A stretch of 64,000 nt of DNA from Chloroflexi bacterium HGW-Chloroflexi-6 (GTDB lineage: Bacteria > Chloroflexota > Anaerolineae > Anaerolineales > Villigracilaceae): positions 62,001-126,000 of the forward strand of contig PHBU01000002.1 of NCBI GenBank assembly GCA_002840685.1, read 5' to 3'. The first letter of the stretch is position 1. Each line of letters starts with the position of its first letter. A program made the position numbers and the translations under genes. The notes beneath the pieces are model-generated. The model did not search any database and had not been told where the DNA came from. It worked only from the letters and a program-made list of their open reading frames with translations. This document shows positions 44,398-52,959 of this stretch, piece by piece.

Positions 44398-47006
44398 TAC
44401 TCTTTATCCTTTTTGGCATCCAGATTGCCGCTGCTGCCCGCTTCCTCGTCAGTTGTTTCTTCTTCGTTCGTGGTTGGTTTGAGCATTTTGCAGGTAACCG
44501 GGCTGCCCTTGTTTACCTTGGCGCCAGCCTGGGGCTCGGTTGAATCTACAAGCCAATCATCTCCGGCATCTGGCGGGGCAAAGGCAGCCTGTAGACCGGT
44601 ATCTCTTAGAAGATCTTCTGCTTTTTTTCGGTTGGTTGTCTGTGGTATCTGTGGCACAGTCATGGTTTCAGGCTGGCCCGAACCTGCAGGAACATTTGTC
44701 AGGTCGGCTGGTGGCGCTTGCCCTTCTTCAGGATCTTTGGCTTTGTTCAGGAAGCTAAAAAAGGAGGCAGCAAAATTCTCTGTTGGACGGGATGCCGTAC
44801 TCAGGCCGAGAGCCCAGGCCAGGGCCAACAAATAGTCAGTGGTTGAGCCAAAGGTTGGCAGGTATGCCTGTATATAAATCAGGCCGGCAACGGTGGCTAC
44901 TGCCGCCCAGGCAACTGTGGCTATTATTGCAATCCTTGCTACCCTGTTCCTGGCATCCCCGGCGGGGTCTGATCTGATATTCAACAATAGTGAACATATC
45001 TCTTCTTTTTGGTTCTCTGCTGTCAGGCGATATGTTCCTTTGCGGGGTGGCAAATAGCTGCATTCAAATTCCGCGTTAGTTGGAATGGCTTCTTTGTTTA
45101 TCTTGCAGGTAACCGCGTTCGTTCCTGATGCGCCTTTTAGTTTGAAAAAGAGTGTTTGGCCCTGGTAGCCGACCACTGCGCCTGATACGGGATAATACTC
45201 CGGGCTGAAGGGATCGCGCATTTCAAAATAAGGTTCAGCAACATTTATCCTGGCTTCCGATTCTGGGAATCCAAGCTTTTCATAGGCATCGTCAATCTTA
45301 TTGCTGGCAACCTCAGAATCGCCAATGATCAGAAGCACTTCGGCATGATCAAGATCCACTTTGATCGTCCAATACAAGTTTGGGTTTGTTTTGATGATGT
45401 TTTTTCGCTGCAGCAAGTCTCGTACCACAGTTAAACGATAGCGCAGTGCGGACAAATTCTTGCTGCCGATAACGTCTGAGTAACGCAGCAGCACTCCAAT
45501 CCCCAGCGAGGCGAAGAATATGAGCAGCATGGGCGCCCACAGGGTATCACGCACCTGCACCTTGACCGGGATGCTCTGATTTTGGAACAGATCAGAGTTG
45601 ATGATCTGTAGCTTGCCGTCATAAGAACCGGGGTGTTCTATGCCTGCCAACCCCAGCTTAACACTGATCGAAGATGCAGAAACGGGTTGCGCCGGGGAAT
45701 CCGGTGACAGATCCAATCGATGTTTTGACGACAGAGAGTCTTTTTCGATGGTCAGGAAGGCGCTGTGGCCATTGGTTTTATCGGCCAACTCGCTGGAAAG
45801 AACAGACCAATTCCCAACTGGCTGGTTGTTGGTCTCCCACACTACCAGGGAATACGCATCATAGATAACTGTATTGCTCCACGGGTGGGGGCGTATCGCG
45901 CTGATCATAATCTTCTCTGCTGCCGCACCACCCGCCTCGGCACGGTATTGGATCGTTTTCTGTGGGCTGCCGGCTATGGTTAAAGTGACCTTTTTGGCCG
46001 CAAGCTGGATATTCTCTCCATTCACAACCAGCCAGGCCTCGTAGCTACCGCCCGGGGGCAGGCGTCCGGTAAGATCCAGCGTAACGTTGACCGTTCCAAA
46101 GGATGGCAGGCTTACTTCTTCGGCGGTTGTGGCGTATCCGGGGCTAAAAAGCGTTTCGTCGGTTCCGCTTTTATTCTGAGTGATTATTAACTGGGTATTT
46201 ACCTTGAGATTATCAACCGCTGAGAGGTTCTCCAGCCTGAAATCAACCTGTGGATGATCTGTGGTTGCAAACAACGATGCATCATCAACAGTTGGCAGCC
46301 GGATGGATACTTTTGCCGGCTCTGCCAAACTGCCGGATTTCTCCGTGAAATTGATTACGTTCACCGTCAACTTCTGTGAGGTGGGCGGGATACCACTCCC
46401 GGTTATGATTAACCTGCCTTCGTAGTCGCCGCTGGGCGGCAGAGTTGCAAACTTAAGCGTTAGGTTGGCTGGCGCGCCATCGAAAGCCGCTAAGGTTTCT
46501 TCGCTACTGGTGATTCCCGCGGCCAGGCTTTCTGTGCTGGAGTCACTTAGTATCCGTTTTAAAATCAACAAGCGTGCCTTAACATCTGTTGCATCCACTG
46601 TGGAGGATGTTGAAAGTTGGATCTGGACCTCTGGCAGCATGCTGGTCAGCAAAACCGTGCTGGCAACATCTTCCGGGGTGGTTGCGGTGAGAATCGTGGC
46701 AGCATTTACCGTAGGGGTTTCTGATGCCTGCTCAACATCTGTATCTGTGCTGCTTAAATCTGCCACATCGGCTACATCGGAGGCATCATTGGTTGGGGGC
46801 GGGGTTGGTGTTTCAAGCCCGGGCTCCTGAGTTGTCTCGGTGGCCGGGCTTTCGCTCGGTACTGCATCTGTGGCAGATGCAAGCAGGATTTGCTCCAATT
46901 GAGCCAGGTTATTGCCATTCTGTAGCGTGGTGAAACCCACAAAACCCAGCAATAATAACGTAATGGCTGTAAGGGCAATTTGAATAAGCCGGCTGTTTGA
47001 GTTCAC
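44397..47006 (-). CDS. Large membrane protein with Ig-like repeats and a C-terminal PASTA domain
   Basis: Unrecognised 869-aa protein from GTG 47006 after GGGAGGTG. Hydrophobic segments: 8-27, 488-509, 688-713 and 724-738. Residues 45-115 form a Thr/Pro/Asp-rich linker outside. Three beta-sandwich repeats share a PxGxYxGxL pattern (PSGDYEGRLII near 191, PGGSYEAWLVV near 318, HPGSYDGKLQI near 458). A cytoplasmic region (about 510-685) includes another beta domain. Residues 782-842 are a PASTA-like domain (VPQIPQTTNRKKAEDLLRDTG) and the tail is acidic/lysine-rich. PASTA domains bind peptidoglycan or beta-lactams when outside; topology here needs mapping. Function unknown. Confidence 0.75.
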   Translation of the reverse strand: MNSNSRLIQIALTAITLLLLGFVGFTTLQNGNNLAQLEQILLASATDAVPSESPATETTQEPGLETPTPPPTNDASDVADVADLSSTDTDVEQASETPTVNAATILTATTPEDVASTVLLTSMLPEVQIQLSTSSTVDATDVKARLLILKRILSDSSTESLAAGITSSEETLAAFDGAPANLTLKFATLPPSGDYEGRLIITGSGIPPTSQKLTVNVINFTEKSGSLAEPAKVSIRLPTVDDASLFATTDHPQVDFRLENLSAVDNLKVNTQLIITQNKSGTDETLFSPGYATTAEEVSLPSFGTVNVTLDLTGRLPPGGSYEAWLVVNGENIQLAAKKVTLTIAGSPQKTIQYRAEAGGAAAEKIMISAIRPHPWSNTVIYDAYSLVVWETNNQPVGNWSVLSSELADKTNGHSAFLTIEKDSLSSKHRLDLSPDSPAQPVSASSISVKLGLAGIEHPGSYDGKLQIINSDLFQNQSIPVKVQVRDTLWAPMLLIFFASLGIGVLLRYSDVIGSKNLSALRYRLTVVRDLLQRKNIIKTNPNLYWTIKVDLDHAEVLLIIGDSEVASNKIDDAYEKLGFPESEARINVAEPYFEMRDPFSPEYYPVSGAVVGYQGQTLFFKLKGASGTNAVTCKINKEAIPTNAEFECSYLPPRKGTYRLTAENQKEEICSLLLNIRSDPAGDARNRVARIAIIATVAWAAVATVAGLIYIQAYLPTFGSTTDYLLALAWALGLSTASRPTENFAASFFSFLNKAKDPEEGQAPPADLTNVPAGSGQPETMTVPQIPQTTNRKKAEDLLRDTGLQAAFAPPDAGDDWLVDSTEPQAGAKVNKGSPVTCKMLKPTTNEEETTDEEAGSSGNLDAKKDKE

Positions 47007-47141
47007 GGTTCACCTCCCAGATGTCTGGTACAACGAGTGAATGCTTTAAATGATCTCTTCTGTTGCAGGCGTTTTCTTTGAAAACTAATTCCTACCGATA
47101 TCAAACATCCCTATCGCGGGCAGGCTTTGTTCGTTCTATTT

Positions 47142-47246
47142 TTAAAATAGTTCTTTAATTTGGTTGGAGGTAATACGGTTTTCCCCACCGGATTCAATAA
47201 GGCTTTTGTTGCCAATATGGATGAAATGCAAACTTGCTGCAGCCAT
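47142..47246 (-). CDS. Putative 34-aa small protein with a strong ribosome site
   Basis: ATG 47246 follows GGAGGCGGTG; the 34 codons end at TAA 47142 (MAAASLHFIHIGNKSLIESG then a polar tail). It lies in the 382-base gap between the lipoprotein and the PASTA-domain protein. I recognise no family. The rest of that gap is AT-rich with no further feature. Confidence 0.4.
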   Translation of the reverse strand: MAAASLHFIHIGNKSLIESGGENRITSNQIKELF

Positions 47247-47388
47247 CACCGCCTCCTTTTTTAATTCTTGCTGTACAAATAATATACATCCAATTCACTC
47301 AAAATTCAATTTGGTATCACAAAATGTTGACGAATTTTGGTGATTTTGCCTGGCAGCGGCCACGAAAAATATTGCGAGACGGGATGCT

Positions 47389-48192
47389 TCATTGGCACTG
47401 GGCTGGAGCCACGATCTCTATCGGTTGGTTGATATCTTTTACTTCTATAAATAATTCCGAGCGCATGGTGTGGGTATTGGCATCGCCTGCGGGTCCGTTG
47501 CGCGTTTCAAGGTGGACAATGTATTTGACAATATATTGTCCATCGACAGCCAGCCAATATTCGCCATCTGCCGCCACTACCTCAGCGCCAGAATCGACTC
47601 CCAACCCACTGACCTTGAAGCGAAAATGGTTTGTTTGAACCCCATTCAAACTTTGACTGTCGATGTAAACCGGGTCGCTGACCATCGGCACCAGATCGGT
47701 CAAACCCGACCAGGCATCCTGAATTTCTTGCGTCTGTGGGTCAACATCTGTTTCTTCTGCTTCTTCACCGTCGCCTGAAATTTCACACAATAGATTGCCC
47801 ACTTTATACTGCTCGCTCTGGTCGGTGCTTATTTCGGGTTCATCCGCCGTGCTCGCGATGATGGTGTTGGAGATGTGCCAGCTTTCCCCGTCTGAAGCAG
47901 ATTCCATCAAGAAAGTCACCTCGTTTTTGTCTTGAGCTGTCGGGCCGTTATTAATGGTTCGAATTTCCAGCCGGTAACTGTTCAGGCTGGAAAGCCCCTG
48001 GCGCAGCCCGATCGGGTTGCTGGGGATGGCCTCGGAGGTGGCTGTCATGACGGGCAACAAGGGTTCATCTGCAGAAGCCGGTTGTTCCACATCTGGTTCT
48101 GCCGAATCAGAAGGCGGGGAAACCAGGTTGGTCAGGTTGCAAGCCAATGCCAGGAAACTAAGTGCAATCAATAACCAAAACTTGTTATTCAT
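47389..48192 (-). CDS. Lipoprotein of unknown function
   Basis: Exported 267-aa lipoprotein from ATG 48192 (GAGGAG region upstream). Signal peptide with lipobox LALAC (Cys18), then a Ser/Pro/Glu-rich linker to about residue 60. The mature domain contains alternating strands (SYRLEIRTINNG, YWLAVDGQYIVKYIVHLETRN) like LppX/LolA-type half-barrels that hold lipids. That fold is a guess. It is on the same strand as an FtsX-like exporter system immediately upstream and could be its periplasmic or surface partner. Confidence 0.7.
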   Translation of the reverse strand: MNNKFWLLIALSFLALACNLTNLVSPPSDSAEPDVEQPASADEPLLPVMTATSEAIPSNPIGLRQGLSSLNSYRLEIRTINNGPTAQDKNEVTFLMESASDGESWHISNTIIASTADEPEISTDQSEQYKVGNLLCEISGDGEEAEETDVDPQTQEIQDAWSGLTDLVPMVSDPVYIDSQSLNGVQTNHFRFKVSGLGVDSGAEVVAADGEYWLAVDGQYIVKYIVHLETRNGPAGDANTHTMRSELFIEVKDINQPIEIVAPAQCQ

Positions 48193-48213
48193 CGTGAGCT
48201 CCTCTGTTTGAAT

Positions 48214-49302
48214 TCACTCGGCCCGCAGCAGGGCCGACAGATTAAATCGGGTTAACCATCCAATAGGGACGATTGAACCGGCGAGCGTAATCGCGGCAGC
48301 AAAAGCCAGAACAGACAGAACGGCGCGCGCATCGAGCGCTGCCTGGATGGAGATTCCGGCGGTCTCAATTTGGGTCAGGGCGCCCATGGCAAGCGCGCCA
48401 AGCCAGCCCAGAAGCGTTCCCAAGAGGGTGATGGATGCGCCCTGGGTCAGGATGTATGCTGTCAGGCTGGCCTGCCCAAAGCCCAGGCTGCGCAGAATTG
48501 CCAGTTCGCGCCGTTGCAGCCAGGCCAGCCGCCAAAGGATGCTTGCCAGGCTGATCGCTGCTGCCAGCCCGAGGGCGGCTGCGACGATGTAAAGCAGACT
48601 AAAAAAAGGTTCCCATTCTGCAATCAGGGTTGCGCCGCTATCGCCCTGTTGAACAACCAAAACGCCGCCGGGCAAAGTATCACCGGTTTGCAGGGTTTCC
48701 CCGGCTGGAATTAGATAGACCGAAACATCGCTGCCCCAGCCCAGCAGAGTCTGGGCATCTTGCAGCGAGATCCAGGCCTCGTTGCCGGCGTATGTTTGTG
48801 ATTCGAAAATCCCCACTACGTTAAAATCCCGACCGCGGATGGCGATGGTATCCCCTGGCAGCACTCCGTGCTCCTCGGCCAGGCGCATCCCGAGCATTAC
48901 CAGGCGCGCCGGGTCGCCAACCTGCAGGGGACGACCCGCAAGCATTTTGAATGTTTCAATGCGCTCATAATCTTCGAGTGGTATGCCGCGCAGAAGGATG
49001 GCATCTTGCTGGGTGGTGCCTGTGATGGTGTGGATCTCAGGAATTGCCTTGCTGGCCCCGGCTGCCAGTAGTTCGTTTTGCAGGCTGGCCGGCAGCCGGC
49101 TGCCGTAAAATTCTCCAAAGCTGCCGCTGAGCTGCACAACCAGAAAGTCATTGTAAGGTACGTTGAAACGCGCCCGCAGCCCGGATTGATACGCTTGCAG
49201 CGCCAGAAAGGACATGACAGGAATACCCACCGCCAGCGCCATTGCCACTGTCAAGCCGATGTGTTTCCGTAATACTGTCAGTCCCAGGCCCAAGATGCTC
49301 AT
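48214..49302 (-). CDS. FtsX-like ABC permease (second of pair)
   Basis: MacB/LolC-type permease of 362 aa. ATG 49302 overlaps the upstream stop (ATGA); a longer frame would read through that gene. First transmembrane segment about residues 17-38, a long extracytoplasmic domain (to about 235), then three segments, with RRELAILRSLGFGQASLTAYIL, the coupling motif of FtsX permeases. The C-terminus ends FNLSALLRAE. It pairs with the next gene to make an exporter or mechanotransmitting complex. Confidence 0.88.
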   Translation of the reverse strand: MSILGLGLTVLRKHIGLTVAMALAVGIPVMSFLALQAYQSGLRARFNVPYNDFLVVQLSGSFGEFYGSRLPASLQNELLAAGASKAIPEIHTITGTTQQDAILLRGIPLEDYERIETFKMLAGRPLQVGDPARLVMLGMRLAEEHGVLPGDTIAIRGRDFNVVGIFESQTYAGNEAWISLQDAQTLLGWGSDVSVYLIPAGETLQTGDTLPGGVLVVQQGDSGATLIAEWEPFFSLLYIVAAALGLAAAISLASILWRLAWLQRRELAILRSLGFGQASLTAYILTQGASITLLGTLLGWLGALAMGALTQIETAGISIQAALDARAVLSVLAFAAAITLAGSIVPIGWLTRFNLSALLRAE

Positions 49303-50426
49303 ATCGCGCGGATTAACTCCATGACCCGCTGGCGGGCGAAGCCCCAGGTTGCCAGCCAGGTTCCTGCCAGCGAGAGGATCACAACCCAAAATAATCCTGT
49401 CAACAGAATGGCAGGTGTGATTTGCAATACCAGTGGAAATTCAAGAATATAGAAAGGCGCAAAGGCTTGCTGGCTGAGCGCGTAAAAGATGGCAAAGGCT
49501 GCGCCCAGAACATAAGCAAGCAGGCCGAGGATGAGAAAGCGTACCCAGATAAAGTGTGCCAGGCTGCGGGTGGAAAAGCCAATTCCCAGCAGAATCCCCA
49601 AATCGTGGCTGCGCTCAACGATGCTGAGCGTGACGGTATTGCTTACCCCAAATACGATCCCCAGCAGGGCTAACAGGCTGACCACTTCCATCATGTCGCT
49701 CAAATCCCGCACCCGGTCCAGGTTTTGGCGGGTGTAGTTATCTTCCAGATAGACAGCGTACTCACCCCGCAGGTGTGGATCGTTTTCCAGACGGTTTTTG
49801 ACCGCGAGCGGGTCGGCCCCGTTGGCGACCTGTATGAACAATGCCTGATAGCCGCGCTCGGTGCCGAAAACATCCCAGGCGGTTTCGAGCGGCATCCAGA
49901 CCGAAGCAAAAATAGCGCCGGGCGCCCGAAAAATACCGGAAATTGTGAACTCGCGCCCGAAGATTTCGGTTTTTGAGGCGAGATCCAGGTGATTTAGTTG
50001 TGCCAGCCCTTCCCCGATCAGGATTTCATCTGGGGCGGAGGGCCACTCGCCCTTTGTCAACTCAATATGGAAGACAGGTTGCCATGTATCCATATTGGCG
50101 GCGCGTAATTGCACCATTCGTCCGTTCAGGCGTGTGTGGCGAAAAACCAAGGGAGCCACCTGGCTAATCTCGTTACTCCCAAAGGCCTGGGCGGCCTCAA
50201 TTACCTGTGGATCAAGCCTGTCTTCGGCCGGGTCAAATACATTGGCCCGAACCACAACCAGGTTGTGACTGAGAGTTGTGTTCTGCAGATAACTTGAGAA
50301 AGCCTCGGCAAGCGCGGCAAGAAGCATAAAGCTAAACACAACCACGGCCAGCCCAATGACGCTTAACAGGCTGCGGCCTCGGTCTTGAAACAGATCAATC
50401 AGGGAAAAGCGCAACGCCAGAAACAA
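49299..50426 (-). CDS. FtsX-like ABC permease (first of pair)
   Basis: Partner permease of 375 aa. TTG 50426 directly follows the ATPase stop (TAATTG). First transmembrane segment about residues 20-41, extracytoplasmic domain to about 255, then three C-terminal segments. SIVERSHDLGILLGIGFSTRSLAHFIWV is the coupling motif. The sequence is clearly different from the other permease, so they form a heterodimer like LolC/LolE. Confidence 0.88.
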   Translation of the reverse strand: MFLALRFSLIDLFQDRGRSLLSVIGLAVVVFSFMLLAALAEAFSSYLQNTTLSHNLVVVRANVFDPAEDRLDPQVIEAAQAFGSNEISQVAPLVFRHTRLNGRMVQLRAANMDTWQPVFHIELTKGEWPSAPDEILIGEGLAQLNHLDLASKTEIFGREFTISGIFRAPGAIFASVWMPLETAWDVFGTERGYQALFIQVANGADPLAVKNRLENDPHLRGEYAVYLEDNYTRQNLDRVRDLSDMMEVVSLLALLGIVFGVSNTVTLSIVERSHDLGILLGIGFSTRSLAHFIWVRFLILGLLAYVLGAAFAIFYALSQQAFAPFYILEFPLVLQITPAILLTGLFWVVILSLAGTWLATWGFARQRVMELIRAI

Positions 50427-51107
50427 TTAGCGCCTCTTTAATTCTCCGTTCCTGAGTTCAAAAATGTGATCGCCCATGCCTGTTAGCGTCTCGTTATGGG
50501 TGGCAACCACAAATGTAATTCCAAGTGTGCGATTTAAATCGAGCATCAGCCGCATTACGGCTTCGGTATTGACCGCGTCCAGGTCGCCGGTCGGTTCATC
50601 GGCCATGATCAGGCTTGGGCGCCCAACAACTGCCCGGGCAATTGCAACCCGCTGCTGTTCGCCGCCCGACAGTTCGGCGGGATGGTGCTTTTTGCGGGCA
50701 TCCAGCCCAACGAAATTGAGCATTTCGGCCGCAAGGGTATGGGCTTCTTTGATCTTCTTCCCCCGGGCCAGCAATGGCAGGCTGACATTTTCCAGCGCGT
50801 TCAACGAAGCCAGCAGGTTATAAAACTGGAAAACAAAACCGATTTTTTCGCGCCTGAAGTGGGTTAATTGCGCTTCGCTGGCCTTTTCAAGGTTCATTCC
50901 ATCAACTGAAAGATGCCCGCTGGTTGGTTGGTCCATGCCGCCCAGCAAATGCAACAGGGTTGACTTGCCTCCCCCGCTCGGGCCGACAATGAACACAAAT
51001 GAACCCGCTTCAATTTCAAGGTTGACATTCCGCAAGGCGCAAATTTCCTCCTTGCCGCGGTGATAGGTTTTGGTCAGTCCCTGGGCGCTAACGATCATGT
51101 TGATCAT
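50427..51107 (-). CDS. ABC transporter ATPase, MacB/LolD type
   Basis: ATPase of 226 aa for the two FtsX-like permeases. Walker A GPSGGGKST, Q-loop VFQFYNLLASLNALENV typical of LolD/MacB/FtsE, signature LSGGEQQR, Walker B LIMADEPTGDLD, H-loop ATHNE. An alternative start at 51098 would remove three residues. The operon order is ATPase, permease, permease, lipoprotein. Confidence 0.93.
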   Translation of the reverse strand: MINMIVSAQGLTKTYHRGKEEICALRNVNLEIEAGSFVFIVGPSGGGKSTLLHLLGGMDQPTSGHLSVDGMNLEKASEAQLTHFRREKIGFVFQFYNLLASLNALENVSLPLLARGKKIKEAHTLAAEMLNFVGLDARKKHHPAELSGGEQQRVAIARAVVGRPSLIMADEPTGDLDAVNTEAVMRLMLDLNRTLGITFVVATHNETLTGMGDHIFELRNGELKRR

Positions 51108-51179
51108 TTAATCCAGCGCGTTAGAAATAATGCGCATGATGATTAAAAAATATTATACAGTTATTCGGGTTTGGTTGTG

Positions 51180-52280
51180 TTAATGATACAAACGACGGGA
51201 ATATTCATCCAGGTTGGGGATGAGCAGGCGCAGCAATGCGCTGGCGAGCAGTTCGAATGGCTTAAGCGAAAGGTAGGCCAGGTCGGCCAGGAGCGGATGG
51301 GTCAGGCGGCGCGCGAGGGGGCACCCGAGTATGTCATAGATTCTTCGCAGCGGATGGTGCAGGCTGGGCGCCACGGCCAGTAAGGCCAACTCGGCGCATT
51401 TTAAGGTTTGTAGTTGGCGATTGACCCAAAGAACGCCGGTTGGAAGGTTGACGGGTTGCGAACCAACCAGGCCAGGGTGCCCATGCGCGGCAGCGCTGGC
51501 GATGTAACAATCAGGCGGAGTCTTGGGCAAGGCAGCGTAGAGATCGAACATCTGGTAGATGGAATAGGTCCAGGCTGCACTATAGCCGGTCAACCAGGCC
51601 AGCAGGCCTGTGATTCCTTTTGATCGGAGCACGATCGGTGCATCATAGCCATGGAATAGGCGGATGGAAGTGATCAGCATGATCAAAAAGCAGATGGATG
51701 GTGAAGCCGATATCAGAATAATCAGGGAAAATGTTGGGGATGCCGAAAAAATATCCCAGATACCGGACAGGCTCCAGTCTGACGACGATCTGAAAACCAG
51801 AGCAGTGCCAATGAACAGCATGATAAATAAAAAGAGCATTGCTGCCAGAATACCGAGTCTGCTATATATCTTTTTCGTTAGCCAGGACACAACTACAACA
51901 CCGAGCCCGGCCGCCAGGGAATAAGGCATGAAGATGGCCGTGATGATCATGTATTGCAAGGCCAGCAATACACCACTATAGATCCCGAAGCGCACCGGAT
52001 AGCGTGTAGCAAAACGCTGCGGGCTTGCCAGAACAAGACACAATGCCACAACTGCATACGCCAAGAGCGGGAAGAAAAACAGTGCGGCTTTGGGGTGAAG
52101 CAGCAGGGTGACATAAGCCGTAAACTCGCCCGATTGCCATTCCGGGCCGATGTAAGCGCCACCCCAAAACGCCAATGCCGGCAGAGCGACTACTGCCAGG
52201 GCATAGACAATCCGCTCAAAACGTGAGGCGGGGATTACACGCGGCGGTTCGGATATTGTTTCCGAGTGATGGGTGTCCAT
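51180..52280 (-). CDS. Polytopic membrane protein with CFI-box-like C-terminus
   Basis: Protein of 366 aa from ATG 52280; a TTG at 52307 has no ribosome site. The first 260 residues contain six to seven hydrophobic segments. The C-terminal 110 residues start with CYIASAAAHGHPGLVG and continue with a conserved-looking helical stretch (LKCAELALLAVAPSLHHPLRRIYD, split, then LADLAYLSLKPFE). The opening resembles the CFI-box C-terminal domain (CFIATAAYG) of other bacterial surface proteins, here with a different middle. Function unknown. Confidence 0.65.
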   Translation of the reverse strand: MDTHHSETISEPPRVIPASRFERIVYALAVVALPALAFWGGAYIGPEWQSGEFTAYVTLLLHPKAALFFFPLLAYAVVALCLVLASPQRFATRYPVRFGIYSGVLLALQYMIITAIFMPYSLAAGLGVVVVSWLTKKIYSRLGILAAMLFLFIMLFIGTALVFRSSSDWSLSGIWDIFSASPTFSLIILISASPSICFLIMLITSIRLFHGYDAPIVLRSKGITGLLAWLTGYSAAWTYSIYQMFDLYAALPKTPPDCYIASAAAHGHPGLVGSQPVNLPTGVLWVNRQLQTLKCAELALLAVAPSLHHPLRRIYDILGCPLARRLTHPLLADLAYLSLKPFELLASALLRLLIPNLDEYSRRLYH

Positions 52281-52451
52281 AGATAATCCAATCGGTATCA
52301 AATACAAGAGAAGCGTATTGAGCCCAAAGTTAGTTTGGCATGGAATGATTTTATACGATTAATCCCGAAGAATGGCAAAAGATACTTTGGCCGACCATTT
52401 GAAGCGAGGCGCCCATGCCTGATTCTAGACAAAACGCTGAAACCGCAGTAA

Positions 52452-52477
52452 GATTAATCTTGTATACAAGATTAATC
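52452..52477. promoter_or_regulatory. Perfect 26-bp palindrome upstream of the AbrB-type gene
   Basis: Half-site GATTAATCTTGTA followed immediately by its exact complement. It ends 16 bases before the ATG at 52493 and would cover the transcription start or the early leader. Perfect symmetry over 26 bp fits a dimeric repressor operator; the AbrB-type product itself or a TetR-type protein could bind it. The AbrB family usually prefers less defined sites. Confidence 0.7.
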
Positions 52478-52492
52478 AGCAAGGAGTTATGC

Positions 52493-52738
52493 ATGACGAA
52501 ACAATCCCCAGATGGTAAACGGTTTTATGGAACCATCACAGTCAGTGAACGCGGACAGATTGTCATCCCGGCCGAGGCGCGGCGCGATTTTGGGATCGAA
52601 ATCGGCGAGAAATTGCTGGTCTTTGGCGATTTGGAGCAAGGGTTGGCGCTGGTCAGGGCTTCGACGCTGATGACCAAAATGCCCGGGATTATGTCCGTGC
52701 TCCAGTCGGTGGAGCCTAATGAAGACGAAAATAAGTAA
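52493..52738 (+). CDS. AbrB/SpoVT-family transcriptional regulator
   Basis: DNA-binding protein of 81 aa from ATG 52493 with AAGGAG upstream. Swapped-hairpin domain: YGTITVSERGQIVIPAEARRDFGIEIGEKLLVFGD (in two parts), with the typical QIVIP and GD turns. The remaining 30 residues are helical and acidic. No toxin-like gene follows, so it is more likely a stand-alone regulator than an antitoxin. Confidence 0.92.
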   Translation: MTKQSPDGKRFYGTITVSERGQIVIPAEARRDFGIEIGEKLLVFGDLEQGLALVRASTLMTKMPGIMSVLQSVEPNEDENK

Positions 52739-52749
52739 AACTATCGAAA

Positions 52750-52950
52750 TGTTATTGCGAGCCGCTCTTTGGCGAAGCAATCTCCCGCTAAATGAGCAAA
52801 TCTGACATCCAGGAGATTGCTCGCTGGCACTGCGCGCAAGCGCAAGTGTCGCTCGCCTTGGTCTCGATACGGCGGGAGAACACCGCCTACTCGACCAGCG
52901 GCTCGCTCGCACATCGTCCCGATGTCCTTCGGGAATGACATATTAAAAAG
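52750..52950. repeat. Composite interspersed repeat (REP/MITE-like) between the AbrB and PEP-enzyme genes
   Basis: Inverted segments GCAATCTCC (52777-52785) and GGAGATTGC (52812-52820) sit within ATTGCGAGC...GAAGCAATC blocks of the kind spread through many bacterial genomes. A second unit begins near 52860 (GGTCTCGATACG ... CTACTCGACC) and ends with CTTCGGGAATGACAT. Neither encodes a protein. Copy number elsewhere is not visible from here. Confidence 0.6.
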
Positions 52951-52959
52951 TGAGACAAA

